Notes: a model not told the origin generated them from the letters alone. 41,657 nucleotides of DNA from an uncultured Akkermansia sp. (GCA_947624205.1 CANQJI010000013.1:1-41657), one strand, 5' to 3'. Positions 15,460-27,158 are shown, counted from the stretch's first letter. A program made the numbers and translations.

Positions 15460-17088
15460 TCAATTGTATCCTGCGCCTCCAGCGAACTTGACCGAGGCCC
15501 GGTTTTCGTACTCGTAAGAGTAGTTGAGTTCGACGGATTCTCCGGCTTTCATGGTGAGCTTCCACTCAACGATGGAACACGGATTACCGGAATATCTGGG
15601 ACTCACATTAATCCTGCCCTCCTTGTCAGCTTCGATCACAAGTCCGGTAACGTCCTTGGTAACGCACAACTCTATCTCTCGGTCAGAGCTGTTCCTGAGT
15701 GTGATAACTCCCTGGAAGGTGTTCACTGTGACAGAATCGTTGCGCCGCCCGGGGACTTTTCGTTCCTCGCGCTTCACCAGCGCTTCGCTGCATTGCACCG
15801 TTGTCTGCAGATTCTTGTTGAGACGCAGCATGGTCTCTGCTCCCGGCGCAGTAAAATATAACGTAGAGCGTGCCGCTATTTGCCCGCCCACAGTGCATGT
15901 GACGATACCCGTGCTCCACGCTTGCTTACCGATATTGGTGAGTCGTACGCAATGCCACACATCCGCTACCGGTTCGCCGCGACTCGAGAGACTCTCCAAC
16001 ATCGATTGATTTGGCACACGGCAAGTGTATACGTGACTGCAGGGAACTCGGCACGAAAAGATCTCGCGCAAGATGCTTTTGCCGCGCTCGCAGCTGAAAT
16101 GGGGCAGGCTGTAATAGAATAGGTCCTCTACCTGCCTGACTCCCTCCTCAGCGGTCCCCCCGCCAGCCCCTTCCTCGGAATAAGTGGATGCCTTGCGCCG
16201 GTAGGCATCATAAGACACTGCATTACGAGCCAGATGAGGGACCTGATCTTCGGTCAATAAACCAAGCTGACGGAGGAGATCGCGCAACTTATTGGCTCGA
16301 TTGACAGGGGAACTCACCAGTGCTTCACCGAGCGACGGAAAACCGCTTACCAACTGGAGTTCGACGTCTTTCATCTCCGCCATCTCATTGATAATATTAG
16401 CACGACAAGTGAGCTTTGCCATACCGTTTTCACCCAATTCCAAACTGTATTCCGGCAGCCAACTCATGCCGCTAGATACGTAACCAAAACGGAATTCCTC
16501 CCCCGGATTCGGCTTCTCCAGCATCGCCGTTACGATGTTGCTTTCCACCTTCTTCACCGGCAGCTGTGGCATCTCGTCAAAATCCACACCTATTACCTCC
16601 TCCACCGCCACACTACGCACACCACTTTCCGTCTGCACAAAGATGATTTTCGGTGCATCTGAATTTACGATCTCCTGCTCTTTCAGGAAGGACCCCTCTG
16701 TCGTCCTCTGTTCTTGCTGTGCTAGTACTTTCCCCTCCAACTTCCCGTCTTTTTTGAGTGAAATTCTCACCTGCTTCCCAGCATTTGCTACCCACAAGTC
16801 CGCATAGCCGTAGTTCTCCGCACTCACGGCGCTTTCAATGCTTCTACCCTCCAGTTGCCTCACCCCACTCGCCGTGTCCCACCAAATTGTGCCCAGTAGT
16901 GCATTCGGCAGACCATCAAGTCGTACACAGGCAGCATCCGGGAGGGTGACAGAGAATTCCACCCAATTGTACCCGTTTTTGAAGAGAGCTACCCTGCGCA
17001 CCCGCGTCTGCACTCCCGAATCTCCATCCTCAGCTCTCATCACGCCGCTAAACAGAGCCAGTACGCAGAATAGGAATATCGTTCTCAT
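15460..17088 (-). CDS. Secreted DUF4139-domain protein
   Basis: A protein of about 542 residues with a signal peptide (MRTIFLFCVLALFSGVMRA). The N-terminal part (ALFKNGYNWVEF, then a beta-rich domain) and the later VSSGMSWLPEYSLEL motif are typical of DUF4139 proteins, whose members are extracytoplasmic beta-rich proteins of unclear role. A disordered Gly/Glu-rich linker follows about residue 310, and the C-terminal third is again beta-rich, ending in SYEYENRASVKF. A GTG at 17103 is in frame, but ATG 17088 gives the better signal peptide and sits 6 nt after a -10 box. No enzyme residues are recognised. It stands alone between aqpZ and the RNA candidate. Confidence 0.8.
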   Translation of the reverse strand: MRTIFLFCVLALFSGVMRAEDGDSGVQTRVRRVALFKNGYNWVEFSVTLPDAACVRLDGLPNALLGTIWWDTASGVRQLEGRSIESAVSAENYGYADLWVANAGKQVRISLKKDGKLEGKVLAQQEQRTTEGSFLKEQEIVNSDAPKIIFVQTESGVRSVAVEEVIGVDFDEMPQLPVKKVESNIVTAMLEKPNPGEEFRFGYVSSGMSWLPEYSLELGENGMAKLTCRANIINEMAEMKDVELQLVSGFPSLGEALVSSPVNRANKLRDLLRQLGLLTEDQVPHLARNAVSYDAYRRKASTYSEEGAGGGTAEEGVRQVEDLFYYSLPHFSCERGKSILREIFSCRVPCSHVYTCRVPNQSMLESLSSRGEPVADVWHCVRLTNIGKQAWSTGIVTCTVGGQIAARSTLYFTAPGAETMLRLNKNLQTTVQCSEALVKREERKVPGRRNDSVTVNTFQGVITLRNSSDREIELCVTKDVTGLVIEADKEGRINVSPRYSGNPCSIVEWKLTMKAGESVELNYSYEYENRASVKFAGGAGYN

Positions 17089-17094
17089 TCTTCT

Positions 17095-17122
17095 ATTTTG
17101 CACGGACGATTTTTCGTGTCAA
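17095..17122 (-). promoter_or_regulatory. Promoter of the DUF4139 gene (leaderless)
   Basis: On the minus strand there is a perfect TTGACA (17122-17117), a 16-nt spacer and CAAAAT (17100-17095). ATG 17088 starts exactly 6 nt after the -10 box. This makes the upstream GTG 17103 an unlikely start, because it would lie within the promoter. Confidence 0.5.
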
Positions 17123-17298
17123 GAAAACAAAGAGACGAAAAATAGGTAAGTAAGTATATTCGAAAGTACATCTGGTATTTCCGGTTCACTGTGGACAATG
17201 TGGAGTATTCTTTGCCATGATCTTTTTGGTACACAACGACGATTCACGGCAACGCACCAGAACATTTTTCTCTATTGCCTGACTTTTTCTTAGTGCGT
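17123..17298. other. Intergenic stretch without visible features
   Basis: Between the DUF4139 promoter and the promoter of the RNA candidate I see no ORF, repeat or clear hairpin. Confidence 0.4.
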
Positions 17299-17327
17299 TT
17301 GGCAAACTTGACGAAAAGTCCTATTCA
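17299..17327 (+). promoter_or_regulatory. Possible promoter for the structured RNA upstream of nifJ
   Basis: TTGGCA (17299-17304, 5 of 6), a 17-nt spacer, and TATTCA (17322-17327, only 3 of 6). The -35 is part of the odd palindrome GTTTGGCAAAC (17297-17307). Predicted start near 17334. Confidence 0.35.
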
Positions 17328-17333
17328 TGAATG

Positions 17334-17575
17334 GTCATAGCCATGCGAACTCACTCAGTAAGGCTCGGCGTCCATGCCGTAGACCCTCGGGTCTGAGCCT
17401 CCATGTGCCACTGTTCCCGCCGCGCAGAAGTGTTCGAGCCCTGGGAGAGCTCGCCGGAGGTCCACCGGCTCTAGACCTTCATTTCCGAACAGTATTCTCT
17501 TGCGGTCTTTCGGCGGCTTTATTCCTAAAGTAAGGAGGAGCACGCAAGTTTCTGCTTGCTTTTGCTTATTTTCGG
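17334..17575 (+). ncRNA. Candidate structured RNA upstream of nifJ
   Basis: No protein is plausible here, but the sequence is dense in nested pairings. AGCC (17339-17342) can close with GGCT (17515-17518). Domain A is GGCTC (17362-17366) with GAGCC (17395-17399), enclosing CGGC/GCCG and the hairpin AGACCC-TC-GGGTCT (17381-17394). Domain B is ACTGTTC (17410-17416) with GAACAGT (17487-17493), enclosing GAAG/CTTC and GCCGG/CCGGC (17453-17469). The 3' end is a terminator-like hairpin, GCAAG (17544-17548) with CTTGC (17555-17559), followed by TTTTTGCTTATTTT. It does not match 4.5S, RNase P or tmRNA landmarks. A 6S-like RNA, or a long nifJ leader with an attenuator, are alternatives. Confidence 0.45.
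17544..17573 (+). terminator. Terminator at the end of the RNA candidate
   Basis: GCAAG (17544-17548) pairs with CTTGC (17555-17559) around TTTCTG. A T-rich tract with two TTTT runs follows. The stem is only 5 bp, so termination may be partial, which would suit an attenuator ahead of nifJ (start 17655). Confidence 0.45.
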
Positions 17576-17654
17576 GTGTAGATTACAGGGCAGAATTCAG
17601 GCGTACGGGGACGGTTTTTACCTTTCACCGCCGCGATATATCCCCATTCACATT

Positions 17655-21197
<3,543 letters not shown>

Positions 21198-21229
21198 CCC
21201 CCGGAAGGTCCTTCTTTAAGTTGTTCACG

Positions 21230-21264
21230 CGCGGGAGGGATTCTCTTGTCTCTCCCGCGTTTTT
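21230..21264 (+). terminator. Strong terminator behind nifJ
   Basis: CGCGGGAG (21230-21237) pairs perfectly with CTCCCGCG (21252-21259), with a 14-nt loop and TTTTT directly after. It separates nifJ from cca, which starts at 21280. Confidence 0.8.
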
Positions 21265-21279
21265 CTCTTCGTCGAATCC

Positions 21280-22506
21280 ATGCCCATCAACCCGCCGGCG
21301 TATGTGCTTAGCGTGCTCCACCAGCTGGAGCATTCCGGCTACCAGGCGTACGTGGTGGGGGGATGTGTGCGTGATTCACTCATGGGAATAGAGCCGGCGG
21401 ACTGGGATGTGTGCTCCGATGCTACGCCGGAACAGATGCTGACGGTCTTTGAGCGACGTCGCATCATTCCGACCGGACTCAAGCACGGGACAATTACTGT
21501 GCGTTCGAAAGGTCATAATGTTGAGGTGACTACATTTCGAGTTGATGGCTCATATTCCGATAATCGCCACCCGGATCAGGTGTCATTCGTCGCCAAGCTG
21601 GAGGAAGATCTGTCGCGGAGAGATTTCACAGTCAACGCTATGGCATATAATCCGAGGAACGGGCTCGTGGATATTTTCGGCGGAGAAAAAGATTTGGAAG
21701 GTCACACGATTCGTTGCGTTGGGGAGCCTGACGTTCGATTCCATGAAGACGGATTGCGTATCCTGCGCGCATTGCGTTTTGCCGCACGTTTTCAATTTGA
21801 TATTGAGGAGAAAACATCGAATTCAATTCGTCGAAATAGAAATTTATTGGACAACATCAGCGTTGAGCGTGTCTTCAAGGAATTGCAGGGTATTCTCGTG
21901 GCGAGAGGTGCGGCGGGCATCCTTGCCGCCTTCCCGGAAGTCGTTGAGAGCTTTCTCCCTGAAACATGGGCAACGCGCGACGGTAAAGCGTGGAAAATCA
22001 AGGTGTTTCGTATTGGCGCTGCGCCTGAAGAGAGCTTCCCTATGCGCCTCGCCTTTTTATTGCATGGCCTCACGCCGCAACAGGTGAAAAACACCCTTGT
22101 CCGTTTGAAAAGCGATAACAGGACGATGCGGTATGTCACCACTTTGCTGGAAGAACTTCCTAAGCCGTTGCCGATCACACGCGGCGAGATGCGCAAACTT
22201 ATCGGTCGCATCGGTGAGGGCATGGTGCGTGCGCTGCTTTGCGCGACGCGCATCCTCGAGGGGACCAAAGCCGTTCGTGCAAGCGAGCAGCTCATGGATG
22301 AGACTCTTGCCACGCCCCCGGCTTATACTCTTCAGGACCTCGCTATTGATGGGCAAAAGCTTACGAATCTAGGCGTTCCCGCCGGACCCCTCCTGGGCAC
22401 GACCCTGAAAAGGCTTCTCGATGAGGTGCAGGAAGAGAAAATTTCCAATGAAGCGGAAATCCTGGAGGAACGAGTAAAGGAGCTCATCCGGAGTTTGGGA
22501 GCGTGA
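21280..22506 (+). CDS. cca: CCA tRNA nucleotidyltransferase / poly(A) polymerase family
   Basis: This class II nucleotidyltransferase adds or repairs the 3' CCA of tRNAs. Its 408 residues show the family motifs: VVGGCVRD (25-32), the catalytic Asp pair in DWDVCSDA (Asp41, Asp43), RRDFTVNAMAY (113-123), and GEPDVRFHEDGLRILRALRFAARF (from 148), which includes the nucleotide-selecting helix. The C-terminal half is alpha-helical, as expected. Poly(A) polymerases of the same fold cannot be excluded without phylogeny. The start at ATG 21280 is right for the family and lies 16 nt after the nifJ terminator T-run. It ends 3 bp from guaA, which runs the other way. Confidence 0.88.
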   Translation: MPINPPAYVLSVLHQLEHSGYQAYVVGGCVRDSLMGIEPADWDVCSDATPEQMLTVFERRRIIPTGLKHGTITVRSKGHNVEVTTFRVDGSYSDNRHPDQVSFVAKLEEDLSRRDFTVNAMAYNPRNGLVDIFGGEKDLEGHTIRCVGEPDVRFHEDGLRILRALRFAARFQFDIEEKTSNSIRRNRNLLDNISVERVFKELQGILVARGAAGILAAFPEVVESFLPETWATRDGKAWKIKVFRIGAAPEESFPMRLAFLLHGLTPQQVKNTLVRLKSDNRTMRYVTTLLEELPKPLPITRGEMRKLIGRIGEGMVRALLCATRILEGTKAVRASEQLMDETLATPPAYTLQDLAIDGQKLTNLGVPAGPLLGTTLKRLLDEVQEEKISNEAEILEERVKELIRSLGA

Positions 22507-22509
22507 TTT

Positions 22510-24036
22510 TTACTCCCACTCAATGGAGGCCGGGGGCTTCGTGCTCACATCGTAAAGCACACGGTTCGTGCCCTTCACTTCGTTGAGAATGCGATTGGAA
22601 ACTTCCCTCAACAGGTCATAGGGCAACTGCACCCAATCGGCAGTCATGGCGTCCTCCGACACGATGGCGCGGAGGTTGGTGGCAAATTCGTAAGAGCGTT
22701 CATCACCCTTCACTCCGACGGTTTTGACGGGAATGAGCCCGGCATACGCCTGCCAGCATTTGTCATACCAACCCCATTTACGAAGGGTGGAGATGAAAAT
22801 AGCATCACTCTCGCGGATGATTTCAAGCTTCTCCCTAGTCACCTCTCCCGGGCAACGCACGGCAAGACCGGGACCGGGGAAGGGATGGCGCCAGAGGATG
22901 TCGTGCGGGATTCCCATGGAAGCACCCAGTGCGCGAACCTCGTCCTTGAAGAGAAAAGCGAGTGGCTCTATCACCTTCCCTTGCGCTTGTAATTCCAGCA
23001 CGCGCTCCACACGATTGTGGTGTGTTTTGATGACAGAAGCCTTGCTTTTGGCATTGGATGCACTTTCGATGACATCCGGATAAAGCGTACCCTGGGCAAG
23101 CATCTCAGCGTCTCCTACGGCATCCCAGAACACATCGATGAAAAGCGAACCAATAATTCGGCGCTTTTTCTCGGGGGCTGTCTCGCCCGCAAGGGCTGCC
23201 AGGAAGCGATCGGCGGCATTCACCGTTTCAATCTTCACGCCCATCTTCCGAAAATTCTCCTCCACCTCCAGTGCTTCATCCTTGCGCAACAACCCATTAT
23301 CCACAAATATGCAACGAGCATTTACTCCCGCCTCATGCAATAAAACAGCGAGTACAGTGCTATCCACCCCGCCGGAGACACCGCAAACCACTTGGCGCTC
23401 CCCCACGCGAGCGCGTATCTCCTCGATGAGTTCACGCTTGAAGTCTCCGATGTCAAAGGAAGCCAATTCTTTGGCAAAAGAGAGGAAATTGCGCAAAATG
23501 GTGCGTCCCTCGTGAGAATGCGTTACCTCCGGATGGAATTGAATACCAAACATATTCTCTCCCCACTGCAAAGAAACAGGCACGCCCTCACTGTTGCGGG
23601 CGATAACACGGCATCCTTCTGCTAAATGATCCACAGTATCGGAGTGACTCATCCATACTTGCGAAGATGCGGAAACTCCGGCGTACAGCCCAGTAGCTTC
23701 CTCCGGTATAAGAGCAGCGGGACCATATTCTCGGCAGTTACTTGGACGCACCGTGCCACCCGTTTTGATATTCAGTAACTGCATCCCGTAACACACACCC
23801 AGCACTGGGACATTAAAGCTGCGTAAGCGCTCAAAGTCAATGTCCGGAGCACCTGGTTCCGACGTGCTACGAGGGCCACCAGACAAAATTACAGCACCGG
23901 GCTGAACAATCTCACCAATTTCCTCTGGCGTGTAGAGCTTTGCTAGGTATCCAAGTTCACGAACACGCCTGACGATTAACTGCGTATATTGAGAACCATA
24001 ATCGATGACAGCTACTAAATGTTTGGAAACCACCAT
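22510..24036 (-). CDS. guaA: GMP synthase (glutamine-hydrolysing)
   Basis: Converts XMP, ATP and glutamine to GMP in the cytosol, the last step of guanine nucleotide synthesis. At 508 residues it is a normal full-length enzyme. The class I amidotransferase domain has the nucleophile Cys82 (GVCYGMQ) and partners His168 and Glu170 (QFHPEVTH). The ATP-pyrophosphatase domain has the P-loop CGVSGGVDST (about 218-227), LYPDVIES and the PGPGLAVRCPGE motif. The C-terminal dimerisation domain ends in KPPASIEWE, the conserved GuaA end. It is a single gene, probably expressed from the promoter at 24046-24074, and is not next to guaB. Confidence 0.96.
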   Translation of the reverse strand: MVVSKHLVAVIDYGSQYTQLIVRRVRELGYLAKLYTPEEIGEIVQPGAVILSGGPRSTSEPGAPDIDFERLRSFNVPVLGVCYGMQLLNIKTGGTVRPSNCREYGPAALIPEEATGLYAGVSASSQVWMSHSDTVDHLAEGCRVIARNSEGVPVSLQWGENMFGIQFHPEVTHSHEGRTILRNFLSFAKELASFDIGDFKRELIEEIRARVGERQVVCGVSGGVDSTVLAVLLHEAGVNARCIFVDNGLLRKDEALEVEENFRKMGVKIETVNAADRFLAALAGETAPEKKRRIIGSLFIDVFWDAVGDAEMLAQGTLYPDVIESASNAKSKASVIKTHHNRVERVLELQAQGKVIEPLAFLFKDEVRALGASMGIPHDILWRHPFPGPGLAVRCPGEVTREKLEIIRESDAIFISTLRKWGWYDKCWQAYAGLIPVKTVGVKGDERSYEFATNLRAIVSEDAMTADWVQLPYDLLREVSNRILNEVKGTNRVLYDVSTKPPASIEWE

Positions 24037-24045
24037 GACGCGGGT

Positions 24046-24074
24046 ATCATATCATCCGATTTATTATTCCGCAA
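24046..24074 (-). promoter_or_regulatory. guaA promoter (near-leaderless)
   Basis: On the minus strand, TTGCGG (24074-24069), a 17-nt spacer, and TATGAT (24051-24046). ATG 24036 begins 9 nt after the -10 box, so the leader would be about 3 nt. The -35 is weak (3 of 6). Confidence 0.45.
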
Positions 24075-24078
24075 GCCC

Positions 24079-24106
24079 CATTTGAAGCGAGTAATCGCAT
24101 TTGAAG
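24079..24106. repeat. Direct repeat CATTTGAAG upstream of the guaA promoter
   Basis: CATTTGAAG occurs at 24079-24087 and again at 24098-24106, 19 bp apart, close to two helical turns. Relative to the predicted guaA start the copies are centred near -44 and -63, where an activator could bind. It may be coincidence. Confidence 0.3.
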
Positions 24107-24123
24107 ATAGGTGTGGCGTGAAA

Positions 24124-24825
24124 TCATGGTGCAGGTTTCTTCCCGGGGTGGTACGGTTCTTCCTGGGAGCGGATGAACTTGATTTCTTTGTTCAGCAGAG
24201 AACCAACACGATGCTTAGCCAAGTATACCTGAGTTATTGTAACTCCAAGTTTTTTCTGAACTTCTGACGCTTTCATGCCACGGAGCACGTTATAGTCAAA
24301 AATTTGGAATTGCTTCGGAGAAACCTTGGTCTTTACTCGTTCCAGTGCGGCGTTCATGACATTATCCTGCCATTCGCGTTCCCAAATTTTTTCGAAGGAA
24401 GAATCACCCATATCCGGCAGGAGGTCGACAACTTGAGGACCTTCATAGCGATTTGCAGATATAGGAGGAGGGTACTGCGAAGGGTCCTTGCTACGAGCCC
24501 GGAACTGATCGCGTATTCTCCAACTCGTCACACGCCAAAGCCAGGTTTTAAAGGAACCTTTGGCAGGATCATACGCTTGCTTGCGGGATTGCTTCGCAAT
24601 GGTGAGAATAGTTTCCTGAACAACATCCATGGCCTCCTGCTCCTGTAAGCCAGCTTGAATCGCAACCGAATATATGAGACGCCAATACGTGCGATAAAAT
24701 TCGTCCCAGCTTTTACGATCCTGCCAATCGGTGAGTTTGAGAATGAGGCTACGACGCGTGCGATCGGCAAGCCTTTCAAGCTCTCCGTTCCTGGGATCCT
24801 CGTTCGTAGAACCTCCCTCATCCAT
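24124..24825 (-). CDS. ECF-like sigma-70 family RNA polymerase sigma factor
   Basis: A 233-residue protein with the two-domain ECF layout. Region 2 (about 40-110) contains FYRTYWRLIYSVAIQAGL, the DVVQETIL segment and KTWLWRVTSWRIRDQFRAR. Region 4 (about 165-215) contains SPKQFQIFDYNVLRGMKASEVQKKLGVTITQVYLAKHRV, a helix-turn-helix that would read the -35 element. It is longer than most ECF factors, with a linker of about 50 residues and a charged tail. No anti-sigma gene is adjacent, so its control is not visible. It precedes guaA on the same strand with 87 bp between, and has its own promoter. The regulon is unknown. Confidence 0.85.
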   Translation of the reverse strand: MDEGGSTNEDPRNGELERLADRTRRSLILKLTDWQDRKSWDEFYRTYWRLIYSVAIQAGLQEQEAMDVVQETILTIAKQSRKQAYDPAKGSFKTWLWRVTSWRIRDQFRARSKDPSQYPPPISANRYEGPQVVDLLPDMGDSSFEKIWEREWQDNVMNAALERVKTKVSPKQFQIFDYNVLRGMKASEVQKKLGVTITQVYLAKHRVGSLLNKEIKFIRSQEEPYHPGKKPAP

Positions 24826-24833
24826 ACCGCGTC

Positions 24834-24862
24834 ATACTAGCATAAATCCGCGCATCTATCAA
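24834..24862 (-). promoter_or_regulatory. Promoter of the sigma factor gene (near-leaderless)
   Basis: On the minus strand, TTGATA (24862-24857, 5 of 6 matches to TTGACA), a 17-nt spacer, and an extended -10 TGC-TAGTAT (TAGTAT 24839-24834). ATG 24825 begins 8 nt after the -10 box, leaving a predicted leader of about 2 nt. Confidence 0.5.
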
Positions 24863-24883
24863 GGAACAAAAGAGCCATACCAG

Positions 24884-25098
24884 GGCAACCGCATTTGAGG
24901 GAAGTCAATCAATAGAGGAAACGCCCTTATTGACTGATATTATCGTTTATACGCATCAAAAATCATGACAACAAGAGATCATCATGCTGATGGCTCTAGA
25001 GGGATCTCAGCATACATTAATGATCCGAAAAAATCTGCGCAGCGCGAACATTATGAATAAATCGTACATAGGCAAATGCATTTCCTAATGCGTTTGTC
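24884..25098 (+). repeat. Dispersed repeat element, copy 3 (about 215 bp)
   Basis: This copy aligns with copy 1 along its entire length, from GGCAACCGCATTTGAGG to CTAATGCGTTTGTC. The interior boxes CTCAGCATACATTAATGATCC and ATTATGAATAAATCGTACATA are identical in both copies. The right-end hairpin (25072-25082 with 25087-25097) has two changes from copy 1, and both leave G-U pairs, so the RNA fold would survive. It lies between the divergent sigma factor and ferritin-like genes, in the same orientation as the other two copies. Confidence 0.75.
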
Positions 25099-25113
25099 CT
25101 GAGAGCTATACTT

Positions 25114-25140
25114 CATCAATAAATTTGAAATTTATTGATG
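25114..25140. promoter_or_regulatory. 27-bp perfect palindrome upstream of the ferritin-like gene
   Basis: CATCAATAAATTT (25114-25126), a central G, then AAATTTATTGATG (25128-25140): 13-bp perfect arms. The core TAAATTT-G-AAATTTA has the 7-1-7 layout of Fur/PerR-type operators, though the bases do not match a classical Fur box. With no T-run it is a poor terminator. It lies about 180 bp before the gene; the rest of 25141-25317 shows nothing clear. Confidence 0.45.
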
Positions 25141-25317
25141 ATCTATTATTTTGAAAATTTAGTGTAATGCACAGATTTTTGGATAATCGGATAGATTTAG
25201 AACATTATTCTCTGTTCTTGACTTCACTCCGATGTTCTCCCTTCGAGAGGATCTGTTACACTACCATATCCATACGTTTTTCACAGAATGACGTGGCACA
25301 TATGTCCAAACGGCATT

Positions 25318-25662
25318 ATGCCCGAATTCGCCAATCCATTCAGCGGGGGGACAGCCGGAAAACTGCTGACACACAGTGAACTGGTGCGTGCTATTCGTTT
25401 CATGATCGCCGCTGAATTTGAAGCTATTCAGCTATATGAACAGTTGGCTGAGTCAACTGACAACGAGATCGCACGCAAGGTACTGCGCGACATTACCGAT
25501 GAAGAAAAAGAGCACGCCGGGGAATTCCGTCACCTACTCACTCTGCTTGCACCGGGAGACGAGGAACACTACGCGGACGGATGCAAGGAAGCGGATAATT
25601 ATCTCAAGCCCCTCATCAAAATGCAGGAAGAGCAAGTCCGCGACAACTGTGAGGGCAATTGA
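25318..25662 (+). CDS. Small ferritin-like (encapsulated-ferritin/rubrerythrin-like) di-iron protein
   Basis: A 114-residue protein with two helices carrying iron-ligand motifs: AAEFEAIQLYEQLAE (Glu33 or Glu35) and DEEKEHAGEF (Glu63, His66, Glu69). The pattern closely resembles the ferritin-like domain fused to the Pyrococcus encapsulin (AELDAINLYEQMA, REEKAHVGEF). Two-helix proteins of this kind assemble into oligomers to complete the di-iron site and oxidise or store iron. ATG 25318 (MPEFANPFSG) is chosen because family members often begin with MPEF-NPFS; ATG 25288 is an alternative. No encapsulin gene is in the window and the tail (RDNCEGN) shows no known cargo peptide. It converges with dnaB, 12 bp away. 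Confidence 0.8.
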   Translation: MPEFANPFSGGTAGKLLTHSELVRAIRFMIAAEFEAIQLYEQLAESTDNEIARKVLRDITDEEKEHAGEFRHLLTLLAPGDEEHYADGCKEADNYLKPLIKMQEEQVRDNCEGN

Positions 25663-25674
25663 ATCCCGGCGCCA

Positions 25675-27111
25675 TCATGACTCCTCAGGTTCACCTTCCG
25701 AAGGTTCGCGTGGGATGAAGCGCATGATTTCAGCTTTGAAGGAAAGAGGGACATTGCCAGTAGGACCGTTGCGATTTTTGGCAAGGAGGAGATTAGCCTT
25801 ATTTCCGACTTCCTTCTTCTCTTCATCATCTTCCGCGTAGTAGGCAGAACGGTAGAGCAGACCAATCATATCGGCATCCTGTTCAATGGCGCCAGACTCA
25901 CGCAAATCGCTCATCATGGGCATTCCTTTGTTCTTGCCAACTCGGTTTTCCGGCCCTCGGTTGAGCTGAGCCAGCACGATAATGGGCAGCTTGAGCTCCT
26001 TTGCAAGACTTTTCAGACCACCGGAAATCTCGGCAATTTCGCGCTCACGACTATTGAGCGCTTGTTTGGTGTGAGAACGCATAAGCTGGAGGTAGTCGAT
26101 ACCAATTGCGGCGAGTTTCGGATGAGACATCAGAACGCGACGAGCTTTGGCTCGCAACTCGGAAATAGAGATAGCAGCCGTATCATCAATAATGAGTTGA
26201 CTTTTCCTGTACTTGTCGATGGCTCGAGCAAGTCTTTTTTGTTCCTCCTTCGTAAAAGAACCACCTTGCTCAACAATAAGTTTTGTTTTGCTCACCTCAC
26301 TCTTGGCATAGAGCAAACGTTCCACAAGTTGTACGCTGGGCATCTCACAGGAAAAGATTAGCATGGGTCTTTCCTCATCCAGCACGATATGTTCCACGAT
26401 GTTAAGCAGGAAAGAGGTTTTTCCCATGGAGGGACGCGCTGCAATGACAAAGAGTTCGCCAGGCTTCAGGCCGTTGATTTTTTCATCCAGCTTAGGATAT
26501 CCTGTCGAGAGACCTTGAACTTGACCTTTCTGCTGCATCAGACGAGTCATGTTATCCACAGCAGTTTTAATGTCCTCTTTGAGGCTCCACGTCGCAACTT
26601 TGGCTGAATTATTGCGAATCTGCATCACTTCCTGCTCTGCGCTATCAAGTATCTGATTAATATCCATCTCTTCAGAACGCGCCAGTTCGTGCATGGAGTT
26701 AGCCGCAACGATCATTGTACGTCGTAGATACTTTTCCTTCAACGTGCCGAAATGTGATTCGAAGAGAGCAGTGGAAGTCGAGAAAGAAAGTATATCAACC
26801 AGCCCATTGTGGTTGCCAACGACATCCAGTTTGCCGGCATCGCTAACAGCCTGGTCAATACTAGCGATATCGACGGATTCATTTTTCTCGTAGCGATTGC
26901 GGATGATTTCCCATATAATTCGATGAGCCGGAATATAGAAAAAATCCTCGTTCATGCCATCAGCAATGCAACGGGAGACAACATTGATGGGATCTACCAC
27001 CATCATGGAAAGTATACTCTTCTCAATACCCGGTGCTTGCGGCACCACCACCGGCTGGTCATGCTGGATGCTCTCGCGGATGTCCGGTTTATTTTTTTTC
27101 TCGTCGCTCAT
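25675..27111 (-). CDS. dnaB: Replicative DNA helicase
   Basis: This hexameric 5'-3' helicase unwinds DNA at the replication fork. At 478 residues it has normal length. The N-terminal helical domain (about 25-165) starts at APGIEKSILSMMVVDP. The RecA-like C-terminal domain has LSTGYPKLDEKINGLKPGEL, Walker A ARPSMGKTS (225-233), Walker B IGIDYLQLM (336-344), the SDLRESGAIEQDAD motif (401-413) and KNRNGPTG near the end. No intein is present. The start at ATG 27111 is followed by a charged tail of about 25 residues before the conserved domain. It is a single gene, with its own likely promoter at 27130-27158. Confidence 0.96.
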   Translation of the reverse strand: MSDEKKNKPDIRESIQHDQPVVVPQAPGIEKSILSMMVVDPINVVSRCIADGMNEDFFYIPAHRIIWEIIRNRYEKNESVDIASIDQAVSDAGKLDVVGNHNGLVDILSFSTSTALFESHFGTLKEKYLRRTMIVAANSMHELARSEEMDINQILDSAEQEVMQIRNNSAKVATWSLKEDIKTAVDNMTRLMQQKGQVQGLSTGYPKLDEKINGLKPGELFVIAARPSMGKTSFLLNIVEHIVLDEERPMLIFSCEMPSVQLVERLLYAKSEVSKTKLIVEQGGSFTKEEQKRLARAIDKYRKSQLIIDDTAAISISELRAKARRVLMSHPKLAAIGIDYLQLMRSHTKQALNSREREIAEISGGLKSLAKELKLPIIVLAQLNRGPENRVGKNKGMPMMSDLRESGAIEQDADMIGLLYRSAYYAEDDEEKKEVGNKANLLLAKNRNGPTGNVPLSFKAEIMRFIPREPSEGEPEES

Positions 27112-27129
27112 ACCAGAATGAAGTTCTTC

Positions 27130-27158
27130 AGACTATCAATTTTTGTGTATCATGGCAA
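27130..27158 (-). promoter_or_regulatory. dnaB promoter
   Basis: On the minus strand, TTGCCA (27158-27153, 5 of 6), a 17-nt spacer, and TAGTCT (27135-27130, 3 of 6). The predicted start near 27123 gives a leader of about 12 nt with no Shine-Dalgarno sequence. Confidence 0.4.

Noticed and set aside
17291..17307. AGTGCGTTTGGCAAAC as another copy of the repeat end
   Set aside because: Only about nine bases match and nothing flanking aligns; it is better explained as part of the local promoter palindrome.
17556..17654. N-terminal extension of nifJ
   Set aside because: The family starts at MSTTYSTIDAN-like sequence; the extra 33 codons overlap the RNA candidate's terminator tail.
25318..25662. 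Encapsulin nanocompartment locus around the ferritin-like gene
   Set aside because: The protein resembles encapsulin-associated ferritins, but no encapsulin shell gene is in the window and the C-terminus has no recognisable cargo peptide.
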